A DNA stretch of 64,000 nucleotides, taken from contig CACMJS010000004.1 of the NCBI GenBank assembly GCA_902614085.1, positions 41,736-105,735 of the forward strand. The letters run 5' to 3'. The stretch comes from an uncultured Alphaproteobacteria bacterium (lineage in GTDB: Bacteria; Pseudomonadota; Alphaproteobacteria; HIMB59; GCA-002718135). Within the stretch, counting starts at the first letter, position 1; every line of letters starts with the position of its first letter. A model generated the notes under the pieces. The model ran no database searches. It had not been told where the DNA came from and saw only the letters and a list, made by a program, of their open reading frames with translations. A program made the position numbers and the translations under genes. This document shows, piece by piece, positions 33,419-42,082 of this stretch.

Positions 33419-34540
33419 ATGAGTAATTCAGGATTAAACATGTCTAGACGTATTAGGAGGACTCCCTATACGGAGAAAGTAATTGAGGCTGGTGTAAGCG
33501 GTTTTACTGTAGTTAATCATATGCTTCTTCCAAAATCATATAAAGCAACAGTAGAAGAAGATTACTGGCATTTATCTAAAAATACTCAAATTTGGGATGT
33601 CTCATGTCAACGACAGGTTCAAATAATAGGAGAAGATGCTACAAAATTAATACAACTCATGTCTCCAAGATCAATAAAAGATATGCCTATTGGTAAATGT
33701 TACTATTATCCAATGATTGATGAAAATGCAGGGATGATAAATGATCCTGTACTTTTAAAATTAAGTGAAAATAAATATTGGCTATCAGTTGCAGACTCAG
33801 ACGTTCTACTTTGGGCAAAAGGCTTGGCTGTAGGAAGAAATTTTAAAGTTGATATTATAGAGCCAGATATTTACCCCTTAGCAATTCAAGGTCCAAAATC
33901 TGAAAAATTAATGTCATCAATATTTGGAGAAAAAATTAAAAAATTAAAATTCTTTCATTTTTCTTTTTTTGAATTTGAAGGAACAAAACAGATAATTGCA
34001 AGATCAGGATATAGTAAACAAGATGGTTTTGAGATTTATCTTAAAGGTTTTAGTTTAGGAAAAAAACTTTGGGAAACTATTTGGGAAGCAGGAAAAGATT
34101 TTAATATTTCACCTGGATGTCCAAATTTAATTGATAGAATAGAAGGTGGTTTATTATCCTATGGTAATGAATTTACTTTAGAAAATAATCCAATTGAATG
34201 TGGATTTGATAATTATTGTAACAATTTATCTCATGATTTCATTGGAAAAAATGCACTAAAAGAAATATTAAAAAATGGAATAGAAAAAAAAATAAGAGGA
34301 ATTACTTTTGATGGGTCTCCGACTCCTCCCTGCACAATACCTTTTCCTGTATACTCAAAAAATAGATTTCAAATTGGTAATATCACCTCTGGTATTTATT
34401 CACCATTTTTAAAAACCAATATTGGACTATCAATGGTTGATAGAGATTATTGGAATGATGGGCAGGATGTTATCGTATTAACACCAGACAACATTGAGAG
34501 AAAAGGTAAAGTGTGCTCACTTCCTTTTAATTATTCTTAA
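33419..34540 (+). CDS. DmdA-like folate-dependent demethylase (DMSP demethylase family), second GcvT paralogue
   Basis: A 373-residue GcvT-fold protein much closer to dimethylsulfoniopropionate demethylase than to GcvT: SRRIRRTPYTEKV near the start, TVVNHMLLPKSY, DVSCQRQVQIIG, NDPVLLKLSENKYWLSVADSD and CPNLIDRIEGGLLSYGNEF all follow the DmdA pattern I know from SAR11. DmdA moves one methyl from DMSP to tetrahydrofolate. DmdB, DmdC and DmdD are not next to it, and its partners here (FMN oxidase, TPP enzyme) are not usual DmdA neighbours, so either it is DmdA or a paralogue acting on another sulfonium or ammonium compound. Confidence 0.75.
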   Translation: MSNSGLNMSRRIRRTPYTEKVIEAGVSGFTVVNHMLLPKSYKATVEEDYWHLSKNTQIWDVSCQRQVQIIGEDATKLIQLMSPRSIKDMPIGKCYYYPMIDENAGMINDPVLLKLSENKYWLSVADSDVLLWAKGLAVGRNFKVDIIEPDIYPLAIQGPKSEKLMSSIFGEKIKKLKFFHFSFFEFEGTKQIIARSGYSKQDGFEIYLKGFSLGKKLWETIWEAGKDFNISPGCPNLIDRIEGGLLSYGNEFTLENNPIECGFDNYCNNLSHDFIGKNALKEILKNGIEKKIRGITFDGSPTPPCTIPFPVYSKNRFQIGNITSGIYSPFLKTNIGLSMVDRDYWNDGQDVIVLTPDNIERKGKVCSLPFNYS

Positions 34541-34541
34541 A

Positions 34542-34988
34542 ATGAGTCATTCAATCAAATTAGAGTGGGAATTAGGAGATCAAAAACTCGAATTTGGAAA
34601 ATACTTAACTGATCACACAGTAATGCTTAACGAAAATGTATCTATTGATGCGGGATCATCTCCAGATTATGGAGGAAGCGAAACTAATATTAATCCAGAA
34701 CAAAAACTAGCTGCAGCTGTAAGTAGTTGTTTTATGATGACGTTTTTAGCTTTAGCTGCAAAAATGAAATGGCCAGTTATTAATTACAAAGATAATGCAA
34801 TTTCGTATTTAGGAAAAAATGTAGAGGGAAGAATGTACGTTAACAAAATAGAGCTAAATCCAACCATAGTATTTGAAGATAATTTTAATATTTCTGATGA
34901 AGAAATGAAAAAGATGAAAGAGAGATCGCATAAGTATTGTTTTATCGCTAATTCACTATCTAAAGATGTTGAAATTCAAATCAATTAA
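34542..34988 (+). CDS. OsmC/Ohr-family protein
   Basis: A 148-residue OsmC-fold protein, probably a thiol-dependent peroxidase or a related hydrolase. The two family cysteines are visible in AVSSCFMMTFLALAAK (about residue 64) and in HKYCFIANSL near residue 130, and INPEQKLAAA is the usual central-helix opening. The ATG at 34542 follows the DmdA-like stop by 1 nt; a longer frame would run back into that gene. In this operon it could protect flavin or thiol chemistry from peroxide made by the hydroxyacid oxidase, but this is inference. It is directly followed by the crotonase-like gene. Confidence 0.82.
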   Translation: MSHSIKLEWELGDQKLEFGKYLTDHTVMLNENVSIDAGSSPDYGGSETNINPEQKLAAAVSSCFMMTFLALAAKMKWPVINYKDNAISYLGKNVEGRMYVNKIELNPTIVFEDNFNISDEEMKKMKERSHKYCFIANSLSKDVEIQIN

Positions 34989-35780
34989 ATGAATTTTAAT
35001 CTAATTTTAACAGAAAAAAATAATAATATTTTTAATATTATTCTTAGTGATCAGAAAAACCAAAATACTTTAAGTGAAAACATGATCAATGAATTAACGT
35101 CAGCGCTAGATATTGCTGATAAAGATAATGAAGTAAAAGTAATTATTTTATCATCAAAAGGTAATATTTTTTGTGCAGGACATAATTTAAAAGATTTAAA
35201 TTCACAAAGATTGCAAAATGACAGAGGTGAAAGCTATTTTAAAAAAATATTTCAAATGTGCTCTCAACTTATGCTGAAAATTAATAAAAATAACAAACCA
35301 GTTATAGCTATGGTTGATGGTATCGCTACTGCAGCAGGCTGTCAGTTAATTTCTAGCTGCGATTTAGCTTACTCAAGTAGCAGAGCAAAATATGCAACTC
35401 CTGGTGTTAATATTGGATTATTTTGTTCTACACCAATGGTTCCATTATCAAGAACTGTAGGTAAAAAGCAAGCTATGGAAATGCTTCTCACTGGAGATCT
35501 TATAGATGCAAATAAAGCATTAAGGATTGGTTTAATAAATGATGTCTTTGAAGAAGATAGTTTAAAAGAAAATGTATTTCAAATTGCTAAAAAAATATCA
35601 TCTAAATCTTCTAATACTATTAAAATTGGTAAAGAAGCTTTTTACAAACAAAAAGATATGAATTTAGAAGACGCATATACTTTTACTTCAAATGTAATGA
35701 CGGAAAATATGTTACATGATGATTCCAAAGAAGGTATTCAAGCTTTTTTAGAAAAACGAGAACCAAATTGGAAAGAATAA
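34989..35780 (+). CDS. Enoyl-CoA hydratase/isomerase family protein, ECHDC3-like
   Basis: A 263-residue crotonase-fold protein. The oxyanion-hole regions appear as GNIFCAGHNLKDL near residue 57 and DGIATAAGCQLISSCDLA near residue 108. The two catalytic Glu positions of classical enoyl-CoA hydratases are not evident: the first block has GCQL, not GxxxE, and the second reads TPGVNIGLF where hydratases have PE. This pattern is shared with ECHDC3 proteins of uncertain function. It ends the plus-strand run, with its start right after the OsmC stop. It may be a non-hydratase CoA-thioester enzyme; hydratase activity should not be assumed. Confidence 0.78.
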   Translation: MNFNLILTEKNNNIFNIILSDQKNQNTLSENMINELTSALDIADKDNEVKVIILSSKGNIFCAGHNLKDLNSQRLQNDRGESYFKKIFQMCSQLMLKINKNNKPVIAMVDGIATAAGCQLISSCDLAYSSSRAKYATPGVNIGLFCSTPMVPLSRTVGKKQAMEMLLTGDLIDANKALRIGLINDVFEEDSLKENVFQIAKKISSKSSNTIKIGKEAFYKQKDMNLEDAYTFTSNVMTENMLHDDSKEGIQAFLEKREPNWKE

Positions 35781-35784
35781 TTTC

Positions 35785-36720
35785 TTATTTTTTTGTACCA
35801 TCATTAAAAGTTCCAAAAAATCTATCCCAAGGCATTTCTATAGTTCCATAATTACAATTAAAGTATCGGTGGTGAAGTTGGTGAAAGAAATCACCTGCTT
35901 TTAGTCTTTTTTTATCTTTGATCACGATACTATCAAAACCTGAATGGCTAAAAGCTGGATTTAATCCTTGTTGATAAAAATGAAAAAGCACATGTATTGG
36001 GCTTGAAGGAACAACAAAATGTATAACTACAGTTGAAAAGTATAAAATATGTTCGATAGGATGCATAGATATACCACTCCAAGGTCCTGGACTTATATTT
36101 CTATGATGTAAATTGTGAACAGTTTTATAAAGAAAAGTATAATGCAATAATCGATGAATAATATAAAAGTGCGCACTTGACCAAATAGGAATTATAATAA
36201 AAAATATTCCATACCAAAAAGGATTATCATACCAAAACATGATAGGAACGATATCATTACTTGCTGCCCAAAAATAAAAACTTTCAAATATTGTCCAGAT
36301 AGTAACGCCACTTATAATTGTCCAAAAAATATTATCAAAAAGTTGATTATTGAAAGTAAATTTTTTTACTTTTTCATCTATAAATTTTTTTTCAAATTTT
36401 AGTTTTTTGCTTTGTCCTTTTAAGTAATAAAACCAAAAGTGTAGAGAACCGGCAACAAGAGTAATTAGAATACAATTTCTAATCCATAACTGTGAAATCC
36501 ACGAAAAAGAAAAGTTTTTCATTTCTTCAGCAGATGGGTGAAACAAATAGAATATAAATATAGCAAGTAAAACTTCAATTATAATTGAACTAATGTGAAG
36601 CCAATAAGAAGCTAGCCATTTGTAAAGCAATAAAAAGTTTGGTGGCCAATCTAATATTGGTGATAATTTAATTGGTAAAGTTGGTTTCCAATTCCATTCA
36701 TAACGATTTTTTAAACTCAT
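35785..36720 (-). CDS. Fatty-acid-hydroxylase/sterol-desaturase family membrane diiron enzyme
   Basis: A 311-residue integral membrane protein with about four to five membrane segments and the histidine clusters of the family: HFYIIHRLLH, KTVHNLHHR, and HQLHHRYFNCNYG near the C-terminus, plus GISMHPIEHILY. These bind a diiron site that hydroxylates or desaturates a lipid or other hydrophobic carbon. It is the last gene of a minus-strand run behind a GMC alcohol oxidase and an aldehyde dehydrogenase (1 nt gap to the ALDH), a set that could turn a methyl group into a carboxylate in three steps. The substrate is unknown. Confidence 0.82.
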   Translation of the reverse strand: MSLKNRYEWNWKPTLPIKLSPILDWPPNFLLLYKWLASYWLHISSIIIEVLLAIFIFYLFHPSAEEMKNFSFSWISQLWIRNCILITLVAGSLHFWFYYLKGQSKKLKFEKKFIDEKVKKFTFNNQLFDNIFWTIISGVTIWTIFESFYFWAASNDIVPIMFWYDNPFWYGIFFIIIPIWSSAHFYIIHRLLHYTFLYKTVHNLHHRNISPGPWSGISMHPIEHILYFSTVVIHFVVPSSPIHVLFHFYQQGLNPAFSHSGFDSIVIKDKKRLKAGDFFHQLHHRYFNCNYGTIEMPWDRFFGTFNDGTKK

Positions 36721-36721
36721 T

Positions 36722-38194
36722 TTAAAATGGATCTGGTTGAGAAGGATTGGTTGCTAACCATGTAGATTTGGTCTGCATGTAACTTTGCATTCCCTCCCAT
36801 CCATTTTCTCGACCGTATCCTGATTGCTTGAAACCTCCAACTGGAGATTGAGTAGAAGCATTAAAATAATTATTTATATAAACAGTTCCAGCCTCTATCT
36901 TATCCGCTAAACGTATAGCTTTATTAGTATCCTTAGTCCAAATACCTGCTGCAAGTCCATAAATAGTATCGTTTGCAATTTTAATTACTTCATCTTCATT
37001 ATCCCAAGATTGTAATGAGGCAACTGGTCCAAATACTTCATTTTGAGCTAAATCATCTTCATTTGGAACATTATCAAAAATAGTTGGCCCAATATAGTAC
37101 CCTTCAGATTTTTGTTCTTTTCTTCCATCAATTAATAATTTTAAACCTCTTTTTTCAGCCGCTTCTATCTTAGATAAAATAAAATCATATTGCTCTTTAT
37201 TTGCTATAGGTCCTATTTGTGTTGCTGTATCATTTGGGTGACCAACTTTAGCTTTTTTAACAACTTCTAATAAATTTTGAGTAAATTTATCTTTTATATC
37301 TTTATGGACTAATATTCTTGATCCTGAAATACAGCTATGACCTGAAACTGGAAAGATACCCGACACAACTCCATTTACTGATAAAGTTAAATCAGCATCT
37401 TTAAATATAATTTGTGGTGATTTTCCTCCTAGCTCCATAATGATTGGTTTAACATTTTTCGATGCACTTAAACTTGCTGCACTCCCACCTTTTGTTCCGC
37501 CTGTAAAACTTATCATCCTAACATCTTGATGTTCAATAAGAGGTGCTCCGGTTGTGGGGCCAAAACCAGTAACAACATTAATTAAACCTTCTGGTAGATC
37601 GGCTTCTTCTAAAATTTTCATTAACTCTAATGTAGAGCATGATGCTCTTTCTGAAGGTTTAATTACAACAGTATTGCCAGCTGCTATTGCTGGAGCTAAT
37701 TTCCAGATTAATGTTCCAATTGGTGAGTTCCAAGGAAGAATAAGTGCAACAACTCCAAATGGTTCCCATTTTAAATAATTATGCATATTTGGAACCTCTG
37801 AAGGTATCAATCTACCTTCATACTTGTCACACATACCTGCATAATAATAAAAACTCTCAGTCTGCCAGCTGGTTAAAGAAGGAGTGATATTTTTTGGAAG
37901 TTTGCCGTTGTCTTTAGTTTCTATTTGACCAATACATTCTGCATTTTTAGCAATAACATCTCCAATTCTAGTTAACATTCTCCCTCTTTCTGCTGGATGC
38001 ATTTTGCCATAAGGGCCATCATAATAAGCACGTTTAGCAGATGATACTGCAAGATTAATATCTTTTTCATTACAGTCAGGGACCTTTGCCCATACTTTAC
38101 CTATAGATGGATCCTCACTTTCAAAATATTTTTCAGAAGAAGGTTTATGCCATCTATTTCCTGCATAAAATTTGTAGGTTTGAATTTCAGACAT
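36722..38194 (-). CDS. NAD(P)+-dependent aldehyde dehydrogenase, first copy
   Basis: A 490-residue ALDH-superfamily enzyme. The cofactor and active-site blocks are ALILPWNSPIGTLIWKLAPA near residue 152, FTGGTKGG, MELGGKSPQIIF with the general-base Glu, and SGHSCISGSRILVH with the nucleophilic Cys near residue 293. It resembles betaine-aldehyde/4-trimethylaminobutyraldehyde-type ALDHs in general length, but that level of detail is not decidable by eye. It sits 39 nt after a GMC oxidoreductase gene and before a diiron hydroxylase gene on the same strand, consistent with oxidising the aldehyde made by the GMC enzyme. Confidence 0.88.
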   Translation of the reverse strand: MSEIQTYKFYAGNRWHKPSSEKYFESEDPSIGKVWAKVPDCNEKDINLAVSSAKRAYYDGPYGKMHPAERGRMLTRIGDVIAKNAECIGQIETKDNGKLPKNITPSLTSWQTESFYYYAGMCDKYEGRLIPSEVPNMHNYLKWEPFGVVALILPWNSPIGTLIWKLAPAIAAGNTVVIKPSERASCSTLELMKILEEADLPEGLINVVTGFGPTTGAPLIEHQDVRMISFTGGTKGGSAASLSASKNVKPIIMELGGKSPQIIFKDADLTLSVNGVVSGIFPVSGHSCISGSRILVHKDIKDKFTQNLLEVVKKAKVGHPNDTATQIGPIANKEQYDFILSKIEAAEKRGLKLLIDGRKEQKSEGYYIGPTIFDNVPNEDDLAQNEVFGPVASLQSWDNEDEVIKIANDTIYGLAAGIWTKDTNKAIRLADKIEAGTVYINNYFNASTQSPVGGFKQSGYGRENGWEGMQSYMQTKSTWLATNPSQPDPF

Positions 38195-38233
38195 AATTTA
38201 TTTAAACTTAAATATTTTCATTGGTCAACTTAT

Positions 38234-39880
38234 TTATGATTGATTAATTTTTAATATCATATCTGATGCTTTTTCTGCTAACATTATTACAGATGCATTT
38301 ATATTTCCACTTATCATATCTGGGAAAGAAGATGCATCTACTACTCTCAGATTGTCTATTCCTCTAACTTTAAGCTGATTATCAAGTACTGCCATTTTGT
38401 TATTACTTGAACCCATTGCGCAAGTAGATGCAGGATGATGCCCTGTTTGTACATGATTTCGAACTGACTCTTTTAAATCCTGATCATTTTTTATTTTTTT
38501 TCCTGGAAGTATTTCCTCCGAAACAATTTTAGCTAAACTGGGTTTTGATAATACTTCTCTTGTATGCTTCATCCCTTCTATCATATCTTCCATATCTGAT
38601 GGATCGATAAACCAATTTGGATTTATATTAAGTTCATCATTAGGATTTGAGCTTTTAAGTTTTACACTTCCTGTGCTCTTTGGTCTTAGTAAATTTATTT
38701 GAAAGTGTAATCCTGGAAAAGCTTTTTTACCTCTAGAAAAAAATAATGAACCAAAATTTAATAAATTATCTAAACTCATAGACCAGTTATCTTTTTCTTC
38801 TTTGAAACACATAGGTGTCATGAACACTTGTATTTCAGGCATTTCTTTTTCTCTTATTGCATGAAATAGATTTGTTGACCAAAAAGGAGCAGCAGCTAAT
38901 CCTTGTTTAAATAAAATATATTTTAATCCCACAACAATAGCTCTATCGATCCTTTGATATTTAGAGAAACTTAAATTTTTGTTTTGAAAAGTCCAATTCA
39001 TTGGCATAACAGGATGATCGTGAAGGTTTTCACCTACTCCGGGTAAGTTAATTAATAATTCTATATTTTTTTCTTTTAAATGTTCTTCTGGGCCTATTCC
39101 TGACAACATTAAACATTTGGGACTACCGAATGCTCCTAAAGATAATATTACCTCTGCTGATGCATAAACTTCACCATTTGATAAAAGTAATCCTTTAGCT
39201 TTATTTTTCTCAATTAAAATTTTTATTACAGATGTATTTTTATAAATTGTTAAGTTGCTAGGTTTAAATTTCAAATAAGCTTCTGCAGATGATTGTCTTT
39301 TTCCCTTCCATACTTTAACATCATATCGGCCTACTCCATTTAGATTGCCATTGTAAAAATCATTATTAATTTCTCCCCCAGCTTCAACACATGCATCAAT
39401 AAATGCTTTATCGATAGAATTGTAATTACCAGCTGGTGTAAGTTTTAAAGGACCTGAATGTGAGTGATATTCATTTTTTTCTCTATGAAAAGCTGAGGCA
39501 GATCTTTTGAAATATGGTAATACATCATTATATGACCAACCCTCTAAGCCCTTTTGTCTCCACCGATTAAAATCACCTGGAGCGCCTCTCATGTAAATCA
39601 TACCATTTAAAAGAGACGATCCTCCTAGCCCTTTACCTCTAGGGTATAAAATTTTTCTATTATTTAAAGAAGGCTGAGGTATTGACTCAAAACCCCAATC
39701 AAATTTAGGGTTTCCAAAAATGTAACCGTTACCACCGGGCATTTGAGTGAATAAACTTTTTCCTGACCCCCCAGCTTCTATTAGTAATACCTTTATATCT
39801 TTATTTTCAGATAATCTTGAGGCTAATGTACAGCCAGCAGAACCTCCTCCTGCTATTATATAGTCAAATGTTTTTTTCAT
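38234..39880 (-). CDS. GMC-family FAD oxidoreductase (choline-dehydrogenase-like), second copy
   Basis: A 548-residue GMC flavoprotein with DYIIAGGGSAGCTLASRLS near residue 6, GKGLGGSSLLNGMIYMRG as signature 1, LSLGAFGSPKCLMLSGIGP as signature 2, and the C-terminal catalytic His in TGHHPASTCAMG and Asn in SGNINASVIMLAEKA. It is predicted to oxidise a primary alcohol to an aldehyde. It is clearly a different paralogue from the GMC at 19837, with a canonical Gly-Gly-Ser in signature 1. It leads the minus-strand run GMC-ALDH-diiron hydroxylase and is divergent from the MaoC-like gene across 60 nt. Confidence 0.88.
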   Translation of the reverse strand: MKKTFDYIIAGGGSAGCTLASRLSENKDIKVLLIEAGGSGKSLFTQMPGGNGYIFGNPKFDWGFESIPQPSLNNRKILYPRGKGLGGSSLLNGMIYMRGAPGDFNRWRQKGLEGWSYNDVLPYFKRSASAFHREKNEYHSHSGPLKLTPAGNYNSIDKAFIDACVEAGGEINNDFYNGNLNGVGRYDVKVWKGKRQSSAEAYLKFKPSNLTIYKNTSVIKILIEKNKAKGLLLSNGEVYASAEVILSLGAFGSPKCLMLSGIGPEEHLKEKNIELLINLPGVGENLHDHPVMPMNWTFQNKNLSFSKYQRIDRAIVVGLKYILFKQGLAAAPFWSTNLFHAIREKEMPEIQVFMTPMCFKEEKDNWSMSLDNLLNFGSLFFSRGKKAFPGLHFQINLLRPKSTGSVKLKSSNPNDELNINPNWFIDPSDMEDMIEGMKHTREVLSKPSLAKIVSEEILPGKKIKNDQDLKESVRNHVQTGHHPASTCAMGSSNNKMAVLDNQLKVRGIDNLRVVDASSFPDMISGNINASVIMLAEKASDMILKINQS

Positions 39881-39940
39881 TTTTTAAAAATATAAATTAT
39901 ACTAATTATTAATTTATAAGTAAACTCGAGTAAATTAAAT

Positions 39941-40759
39941 ATGAATAATTACAAAGATTGGATTGGAAAGAAAATTTCAAGATGTGATATCATTACTCCT
40001 CGATTAGTTGATCATTTAAAAAAAACAATCGATCAAAACTGTTTAAGTGATCAAACTGTTCCTGAAGGAATTTTTTTATGTTTATGCCCAGATGTGGCTT
40101 CAATAAACGAACTAGATAAAGATGGAAATACAAAATTAGGAATTTTCTTACCTGAGTTACCTTATAAAATTAGAATGTGGGCTGGAGGTAAAATAAAAAT
40201 ATTTGATGAATTTGAAATTGGATCTGAAATTAAAAAATATTCAACCATTTCAAGTATTGAATTTAAAGAAGGTAGATCAGGCAATCTATGTTTTGTTAAT
40301 ATTAATCATGAATATTTAAATAAAAATAAATTAATAATATCAGAAGATCAAACTGCTGTTTATAGAGAAAAAATAAATAAAAACTCCATTACTCCTAAAA
40401 TAAAAGATGAATTAAAATTAATTGATAAAGTAGAAATTTTTAGTTCATCAACTTTGCTATTTAGATATTCTGCTTTAACTTTTAATGGACATAAGATTCA
40501 TTATGATAATGATTATACAAAAAATTATGAGGGCCATATGGGATTATTAGTCCATGCACCTCTTCAAGCAACTTATCTTTTAAATCTTGCAAGAAAAAAC
40601 GAGATTGAGTTCAATTCTTTTGAATATAAAGCTACAGCGCCACTTGTATATAACAATAATTTCTTTGTAGAAATTGGTGAAAATCGAGATGATGAAATTA
40701 TTGGAAGAATTCTTAATGAAAAACAAGAAATTACAATGATTGCAAAATATAAAAAATGA
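39941..40759 (+). CDS. MaoC/FAS1-type acyl-CoA dehydratase (mesaconyl- or itaconyl-CoA hydratase-like)
   Basis: A 272-residue double hot-dog hydratase. The C-terminal half has FRYSALTFNGHKIHYDNDYT, the hydratase motif with the catalytic Asn/His-Asp pattern, followed by GHMGLLVHAPLQATYLL; the N-terminal half is the FAS1-like dehydratase domain. Relatives hydrate mesaconyl-C4-CoA, itaconyl-CoA or 3-methylfumaryl-CoA. It overlaps the PrpD-family gene by 4 nt (ATGA), so the two steps are coupled. A CoA transferase or ligase and a CitE-type lyase, expected for itaconate or mesaconate use, are not adjacent. Confidence 0.75.
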   Translation: MNNYKDWIGKKISRCDIITPRLVDHLKKTIDQNCLSDQTVPEGIFLCLCPDVASINELDKDGNTKLGIFLPELPYKIRMWAGGKIKIFDEFEIGSEIKKYSTISSIEFKEGRSGNLCFVNINHEYLNKNKLIISEDQTAVYREKINKNSITPKIKDELKLIDKVEIFSSSTLLFRYSALTFNGHKIHYDNDYTKNYEGHMGLLVHAPLQATYLLNLARKNEIEFNSFEYKATAPLVYNNNFFVEIGENRDDEIIGRILNEKQEITMIAKYKK

Positions 40760-42081
40760 GTTTTCATAAAAAATTTTGTAATTGGGCAACACAAAAAAAA
40801 ATTAATATCAATAAGGTAACTTATAAAAAAGCAGAAAATGCATTCATAGATACCCTAGCTTGTATATTATCAGGTGTTAATGAAAAACAATCAAAGGTTG
40901 CCTTAAAATACTGTTTAGAAAATAATAATTCAAAAAACATTAAGATATTTGGAGGAGGAAAAAAATTATCTATTTCTGCAGCATGTTTTTTACATGGAGT
41001 CAGATCAGCGTCTATAGACTTTGATGATTACGAATTCGTTGCAGGATCTCATCCTAGTGCACCAATTTTTTCTGCTCTTATATCTATTGCTCAAATGAAA
41101 AACATCTCAATTGAGGAAACATATCAGGGATGGCTAGTAGGATATGAATTAATAATAAAATTAGGACAAGCACTTAGTTATGATCATTATTATAAAGGAT
41201 GGCATTCAGCAAATACAATAGGCGTGATTGGAACTGCTGCGGCAGTATCTAAAGTGTTAAAATTAAATGCAGATCAAATGGCAAATGCAATTTCTATTGC
41301 AACAAGTTTTTCATCTGGTTTAAAACAGCAATTCGGCACAGATATAAAAGCTTTTCATGTAGGGTTTGCTGCTCAAGCAGGGGTACAGGCAGCCTTACTT
41401 GCAAAAAATGGAGGGACAGCTAATCAAGATATTTGGAATATTGAGAGAGGATTTATTGAATTGTATGGTAGTAAATTTTCTAAAAAATTAAATAATAATT
41501 TTAAAAGATCAGATTTAGGAAATGCAATAATTAAATTTCCAAATTTTATTAAGTTTTGGCCAGTTTGTAGTTATTCACAAAGAGTAATACAAGGAGGATT
41601 AATTTTAAATAAAAAAATTTTTATAAAAAAAAATATTAAATCTATCGCAATTGAGTTTCCAGAACCTTGGTTCAGAGTATCAAAATTTCATATACCTAAA
41701 AATTCTACTGAGGCTAGATTTTCATTGAGTTATTGTTTAGCAACAGCTCTCATCAATGGTAAATTTGATTTAACTAGTTTAAATATTTCTAAAAATAAAA
41801 AAAGTTTAAAATTGACTAGAAAGATTAAACTAATCACTTACAAAGTGCCAAATAATTTTGAAGACTATGATCCTAAGTATCCTGATATAATTAAAGTAAT
41901 AATGAATGATGGAAGTATATTGATTGAAAAAATATTACATATTAAAGGAGGAAAAAATGACCCTTTAAAAGACGAAGATATTGATAATAAATTTTTAATG
42001 TGTGGAGGTAAAAAAAATATTTTAAATAAAATAAGAAATCAAAAATATAAGAAGAAAAATTTAAAAGAAATACTTTTTTAA
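40756..42081 (+). CDS. MmgE/PrpD family protein (2-methylcitrate dehydratase / cis-aconitate decarboxylase fold)
   Basis: A 441-residue MmgE/PrpD enzyme. Seen: FIDTLACILSGV near residue 30, ISAACFLHGVRSASIDFDDYEF with the conserved Asp residues, AGSHPSAPIFSALISIA, FSSGLKQQFGTDIKAFHVGFAAQAGV, and KFWPVCSYSQRVIQGG near residue 270. The family includes dehydratases of tricarboxylates, cis-aconitate decarboxylase and iminodisuccinate epimerase; members cannot be told apart by these motifs. Coupling with a MaoC-like hydratase suggests a branched C5-C7 dicarboxylate route. It ends convergently 1 nt from the EamA exporter gene. Confidence 0.82.
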   Translation: MSFHKKFCNWATQKKININKVTYKKAENAFIDTLACILSGVNEKQSKVALKYCLENNNSKNIKIFGGGKKLSISAACFLHGVRSASIDFDDYEFVAGSHPSAPIFSALISIAQMKNISIEETYQGWLVGYELIIKLGQALSYDHYYKGWHSANTIGVIGTAAAVSKVLKLNADQMANAISIATSFSSGLKQQFGTDIKAFHVGFAAQAGVQAALLAKNGGTANQDIWNIERGFIELYGSKFSKKLNNNFKRSDLGNAIIKFPNFIKFWPVCSYSQRVIQGGLILNKKIFIKKNIKSIAIEFPEPWFRVSKFHIPKNSTEARFSLSYCLATALINGKFDLTSLNISKNKKSLKLTRKIKLITYKVPNNFEDYDPKYPDIIKVIMNDGSILIEKILHIKGGKNDPLKDEDIDNKFLMCGGKKNILNKIRNQKYKKKNLKEILF

Positions 42082-42082
42082 T

